Of a stretch of 19,452 bases of DNA, positions 17,387 to 19,452 are shown one piece after another. A program made the translations under genes and the position numbers. Origin of the DNA: JBAXEO01 sp964541375. GTDB taxonomy: Bacteria > Actinomycetota > Coriobacteriia > Anaerosomatales > JAAXUF01. The stretch lies in contig CAZIPT010000035.1 of the NCBI GenBank assembly GCA_964541375.1, positions 1 to 19,452 of the forward strand, given 5' to 3'. The notes below the pieces were generated by a model. That model was given only the letters and a program-made list of their open reading frames with translations, was not told where the DNA came from and did not search any database. The first letter of the stretch is position 1, and each line of letters opens with the position of its first letter.

Positions 17387-17869
17387 GTGACTCAGCCCGC
17401 GCAACTCGAGGTGGATCAACCGGCTCCGATGTTCGTCGCGGCAACGGCCACCGGCGAGTCATTCGACCTTTCGAAACACCGCGGCGAGTTCGTCGTCGTG
17501 TACTTCTACCCTCGCGCGAACACGCCCGGTTGAACCCACGAGGCGAAGGACTTCCAGGAGCGGAAGTCGCAGTTCGAAGGGGTCTCGGCGATAGTCGTGG
17601 GGGTAAGCGCAGACAAGCCCGAGACACAGCTGAAGTTCGTCGAGAAGTTCGACCTCACCTTTCCCGTGATTCCGGACCGGGACAAGGAGATCATCGACGC
17701 CTACGGCGCGCGCGAGGTGCTCGGCGTCACGGCAAAGCGTCGCACCTTTCTGATCGGCCCGGACGGAAGAATCCTGCGGATATGGCCCAACGTCAAGGTC
17801 GAGGGCCATGCCGAGGAAGTACTCCAGGCCATCAAGTCGATGCGCGCAGAGATGGGGCCGGCAGGGTGA
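17387..17869 (+). CDS. Selenocysteine-containing peroxiredoxin (Bcp/PrxQ-like), in-frame TGA read as Sec
   Basis: Thioredoxin-fold peroxidase expected to reduce hydrogen peroxide and organic hydroperoxides. Reading through the TGA at 17531-17533 gives 160 residues, the normal Bcp length. The start is GTG 17387 with AGGGAG 7 nt upstream. Residues 9-48 are standard (VDQPAPMF, FVVVYFYPRANTPG), and the TGA is codon 49, exactly the peroxidatic Cys of the Px3Tx2C motif (P42, T46, U49), followed by THEAKDF. The conserved active-site Arg is R118 in KRRTFLIGPDG. The fold continues intact to the TGA stop at 17867-17869. Position 54, where PrxQ enzymes often have a resolving Cys, is Lys, and there is no Cys in the protein, so it would work as a one-Sec enzyme using an external thiol. 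A SECIS-like hairpin follows the TGA. The stop overlaps the next gene (GTGA). The alternative is a nonsense-mutated pseudogene, but the exact active-site position and hairpin argue against it. Confidence 0.85.
17531..17568 (+). promoter_or_regulatory. Selenocysteine UGA codon plus bacterial SECIS-like hairpin
   Basis: After TGA (17531-17533) there are 15 nt, then GACTTCC (17549-17555), loop AGGAGC (17556-17561) and GGAAGTC (17562-17568). The stem is 7 perfect base pairs. The loop starts 23 nt after the TGA and its second base is G. Bacterial SECIS elements lie within the coding sequence just after UGA, with an apical loop roughly 16-37 nt downstream and a G among its first two bases, bound by SelB. 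The E. coli fdhF loop also begins AGG. The fit is by eye, without an energy calculation. Confidence 0.75.
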
Positions 17870-19149
17870 TCTCACGTGCCCTAGCATGGCGCGCGTGTGC
17901 GAGCGCGGTTCTGCTTGTAGTGCTCGCAGGGGCTGCGGCGTGCTCGAAACCTTCTCCCGTGCCTCCTGTGGAACCGTCCCCGGCCACCTCGACTCCCTCC
18001 AATTCGGCGCCGGAGACTGCCCCGGCCGGGCCGGTCGAACTCTCCAGGTTGCTGCTTCGACTTGAGCCCAAGTGGCAGGGCTTTCAGCAGCCGGTATACC
18101 TCACTAGCGCTCGCGATGGCTCGGGACGGCTCTTCGTCGTGGAGCAGGCGGGCCTCATCAAGGTGATCTCGGCAGGCCAAGTTGCGGCACAGCCGTTCCT
18201 CGACGTGAGCAACCTGGTTTCGACGGGCGGCGAGCGTGGGCTGCTGGGGCTGGCGTTCTCTCCGAACTTCAAGTCAGACGGACGTGTCTACGTGAACTTC
18301 ACCGATGCCAACGGAGATACGGTCGTCGCGCGGTTCACCGCGAAGAACCCTTCCTCGGATACCCCCGGTTGGTCGGGGCCACAGGTCCTGTTCACCGTCA
18401 AACAGCCGTACGCCAACCACAACGGTGGCTGTCTTCAGTTCGGGCCCAACAAGATGCTCTACATCGGCATGGGCGATGGCGGAAGCGCGGGCGATCCTCA
18501 ACGGCGGGCACAGAATCCCGGGGTGGCTCTCGGCAAGCTACTCCGCGTCGATTCAGGCGACGCGGGGATCGCGCCACCTCGGCAGAAGGGCTTTTCGGTC
18601 CCGGCAGACAATCCGTTCGTGGGAAAGCGGGGATACCTGCCCCAGATCTGGATGCTCGGACTCCGCAATCCTTGGCGGTTCTCCTTCGATTCCAAGACAA
18701 AGGCGCTCTGGATCGGCGACGTCGGCCAAAACGCCTGGGAGGAAATCGACGTGGCACCACCGGGCTCGAGCGGGCAGAACTGGGGCTGGAATCTCTGGGA
18801 GGGCACGCACCCGTACCCGGCCGGCTCCGCTCCGACGCGCAACGGCTTCACCTTCCCCATCGCCGAGTACCCCCACCCTCAAGGCGAGTCGGTCACAGGC
18901 GGCTACGTCTACCGAGGAACCCGACAACCCGCCATGGTCGGCACGTACGTGTAGGCGGACTTCGTCAAAGGCTGGATCGGCGGGATTCGGACGGAGTCGC
19001 CAGACGGCACAACGCGTGCTGCCCCCGAGAGCAGAGTCCTGCTTGAAACGAAGACCAAGCCGTCGAGCTTTGGCGTTGACGAGCAAGACGAGCTCTACCT
19101 GGTCGACTACGACGGCACAATCTGGCTGGTCGCCGCGACTGCAAAGTGA
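17866..19149 (+). CDS. Glucose/sorbosone dehydrogenase-like beta-propeller lipoprotein, interrupted by in-frame TAG
   Basis: PF07995-type beta-propeller of the PQQ-dependent soluble aldose sugar dehydrogenase group. The start is a GTG at 17866 overlapping the peroxiredoxin stop. An N-terminal signal (ISRALAWRACASAVLLVVLA) ends in AAAC with C26, a permissive lipobox, so a surface lipoprotein is likely. A Pro/Ser/Thr linker precedes the propeller from about residue 60 (PVYLTSARDGSGRLFVVEQAG). Family marks: ERGLLGLAFSPNF, H185 in ANHNGGCLQFGP (catalytic His position), R267 in LGLRNPWRFSFD, IGDVGQNAWEEID and GGYVYRG. Codon 363 is TAG (18952-18954), but the frame runs on with family-like sequence (ADFVKGWIGGI ... 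LYLVDYDGTIWLVA) to TGA 19147-19149, 427 codons in total. The next gene's ribosome site follows that TGA directly. Without readthrough the product lacks the last ~64 residues, including the closing propeller strands, and may not fold. Confidence 0.8.
18952..18954 (+). other. In-frame TAG within the dehydrogenase gene
   Basis: The context is GTYV-TAG-ADFVKGWIGG. Homologues usually have an aromatic residue here (the YVFADF/YVYGDF type), so a single TAC or TAT to TAG change is the simplest origin. TAG is the normal stop of eight other genes in this window, so genome-wide recoding of TAG is unlikely. Confidence 0.85.
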
Positions 19150-19160
19150 AGGGACGGATC

Positions 19161-19452
19161 ATGAACCGCACGGTCTCATCGGCCACTCAGACCGCCTATC
19201 GCTGTCGACTGCGTGTCGCGGCTGCGATTCTCGCGTTTGCGGTGAGCGCTTCCCTCGCAGGCCCTGCCGTCGCGGCAGACGGAGTCGACCTGAGCGCGCT
19301 CTCGCTTTCGGCGAGCAAGGTCATCACCGGGCTTGATCATCCGGTGTACGTGACTGGTTCCGGCGACGGCTCCGGACGGCTGTTCGTGGTCGAACAAGCC
19401 GGCAAGATCCGAGTCGTTCGCGGCGGCGTGCTGCAGACGGATCAGGCACGGG
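19161..19452 (+). CDS. Second glucose/sorbosone dehydrogenase-like secreted protein (partial, runs off right edge)
   Basis: 97 codons are visible. ATG 19161 follows AAGGGACGG and lies 11 nt after the preceding gene's natural end. The N-terminus is a signal peptide with basic residues, a hydrophobic core (VAAAILAFAVSASLAG) and a likely AVA cleavage site near residue 39; there is no lipobox cysteine, unlike the upstream paralogue. The start of the propeller, HPVYVTGSGDGSGRLFVVEQ, closely matches the upstream gene's QPVYLTSARDGSGRLFVVEQ, so the two are tandem paralogues. Domains after this point, and any cell-wall anchor, are outside the window. Confidence 0.85.
   Translation, partial: MNRTVSSATQTAYRCRLRVAAAILAFAVSASLAGPAVAADGVDLSALSLSASKVITGLDHPVYVTGSGDGSGRLFVVEQAGKIRVVRGGVLQTDQAR

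Noticed and set aside
17530..17865. Open frame upstream of the dehydrogenase start, giving a 474-residue protein
   Set aside because: It overlaps the peroxiredoxin in another frame, lacks family sequence, and would bury the signal peptide that begins at GTG 17866.
17597..17869. Short 90-codon peroxiredoxin fragment starting at ATG 17597 as an independent gene
   Set aside because: It lacks the first half of the thioredoxin fold and the active site; the frame and ribosome site at 17372-17389 support the full gene with Sec.
18952..18954. Pyrrolysine at the in-frame TAG
   Set aside because: TAG is a frequent normal stop here, the family is not known to use pyrrolysine, and no pyl gene is in the window. 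Mutation or sequence error is simpler.

Overview
High-GC bacterial chromosome, densely packed, with short or overlapping gene junctions (several ATGA or GTGA overlaps) and good Shine-Dalgarno sites. Every complete gene stops with TAG or TGA and none with TAA. GC content, gene families (two-CxxC zinc-ribbon membrane proteins, DUF554, YacP-like NYN, DUF4004 with bactofilin) and a probable selenoprotein suggest an actinobacterium or related Gram-positive, perhaps an anaerobic or microaerophilic Coriobacteriia-like lineage. The taxonomy is inference. I see no tRNA, rRNA, CRISPR array, transposase or prophage gene.

Layout: (1) 1-2610, minus: mfd, its C-terminal part lying beyond the left edge, with a good promoter. 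(2) 2835-6292, plus: MFS exporter, M28 metallopeptidase (ATGA-coupled) and endonuclease III. (3) 6357-12014, plus: a three-gene cassette in which two zinc-ribbon membrane proteins flank a 1401-residue multidomain membrane or secreted protein of unknown function. (4) 14590-12021, minus: a four-gene operon (LiaF/DUF5668-like membrane protein, PspC protein, DUF4004 MerR-like regulator, bactofilin-like polymer protein), driven by a consensus-like promoter whose spacer and -10 hold a perfect 9+9 bp palindrome. (5) 16550-14704, minus: YacP-like NYN nuclease, DUF554 membrane protein and a small zinc-binding membrane protein. (6) 16685-17281, plus: TetR regulator with a probable self-operator. (7) 17387-19452, plus: a Bcp/PrxQ-type peroxiredoxin followed by two tandem glucose/sorbosone-dehydrogenase-like beta-propeller proteins.

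The most interesting locus is the peroxiredoxin. Its reading frame carries a TGA exactly where the peroxidatic cysteine should be (TPG-TGA-THEA). A perfect 7-bp hairpin with a 6-nt loop containing G starts 16 nt after the TGA, in the position and form of a bacterial SECIS element, and the protein has no cysteine anywhere. It is best read as a selenocysteine peroxiredoxin that ordinary gene calling would truncate. The next gene, joined to it by a GTGA overlap, has an in-frame TAG 65 codons before its natural end, at a spot where the family usually has an aromatic residue. That one looks like a recent nonsense mutation or sequence error rather than recoding.

Second in interest is the zinc-ribbon / giant protein / zinc-ribbon cassette, whose central protein has a signal peptide, a second membrane segment, beta-sandwich-like repeats, a helical hydrophobic core, a Pro/Asp-rich linker and an unrecognised C-terminal module. 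It runs convergently into the envelope-type PspC/LiaF/bactofilin operon.
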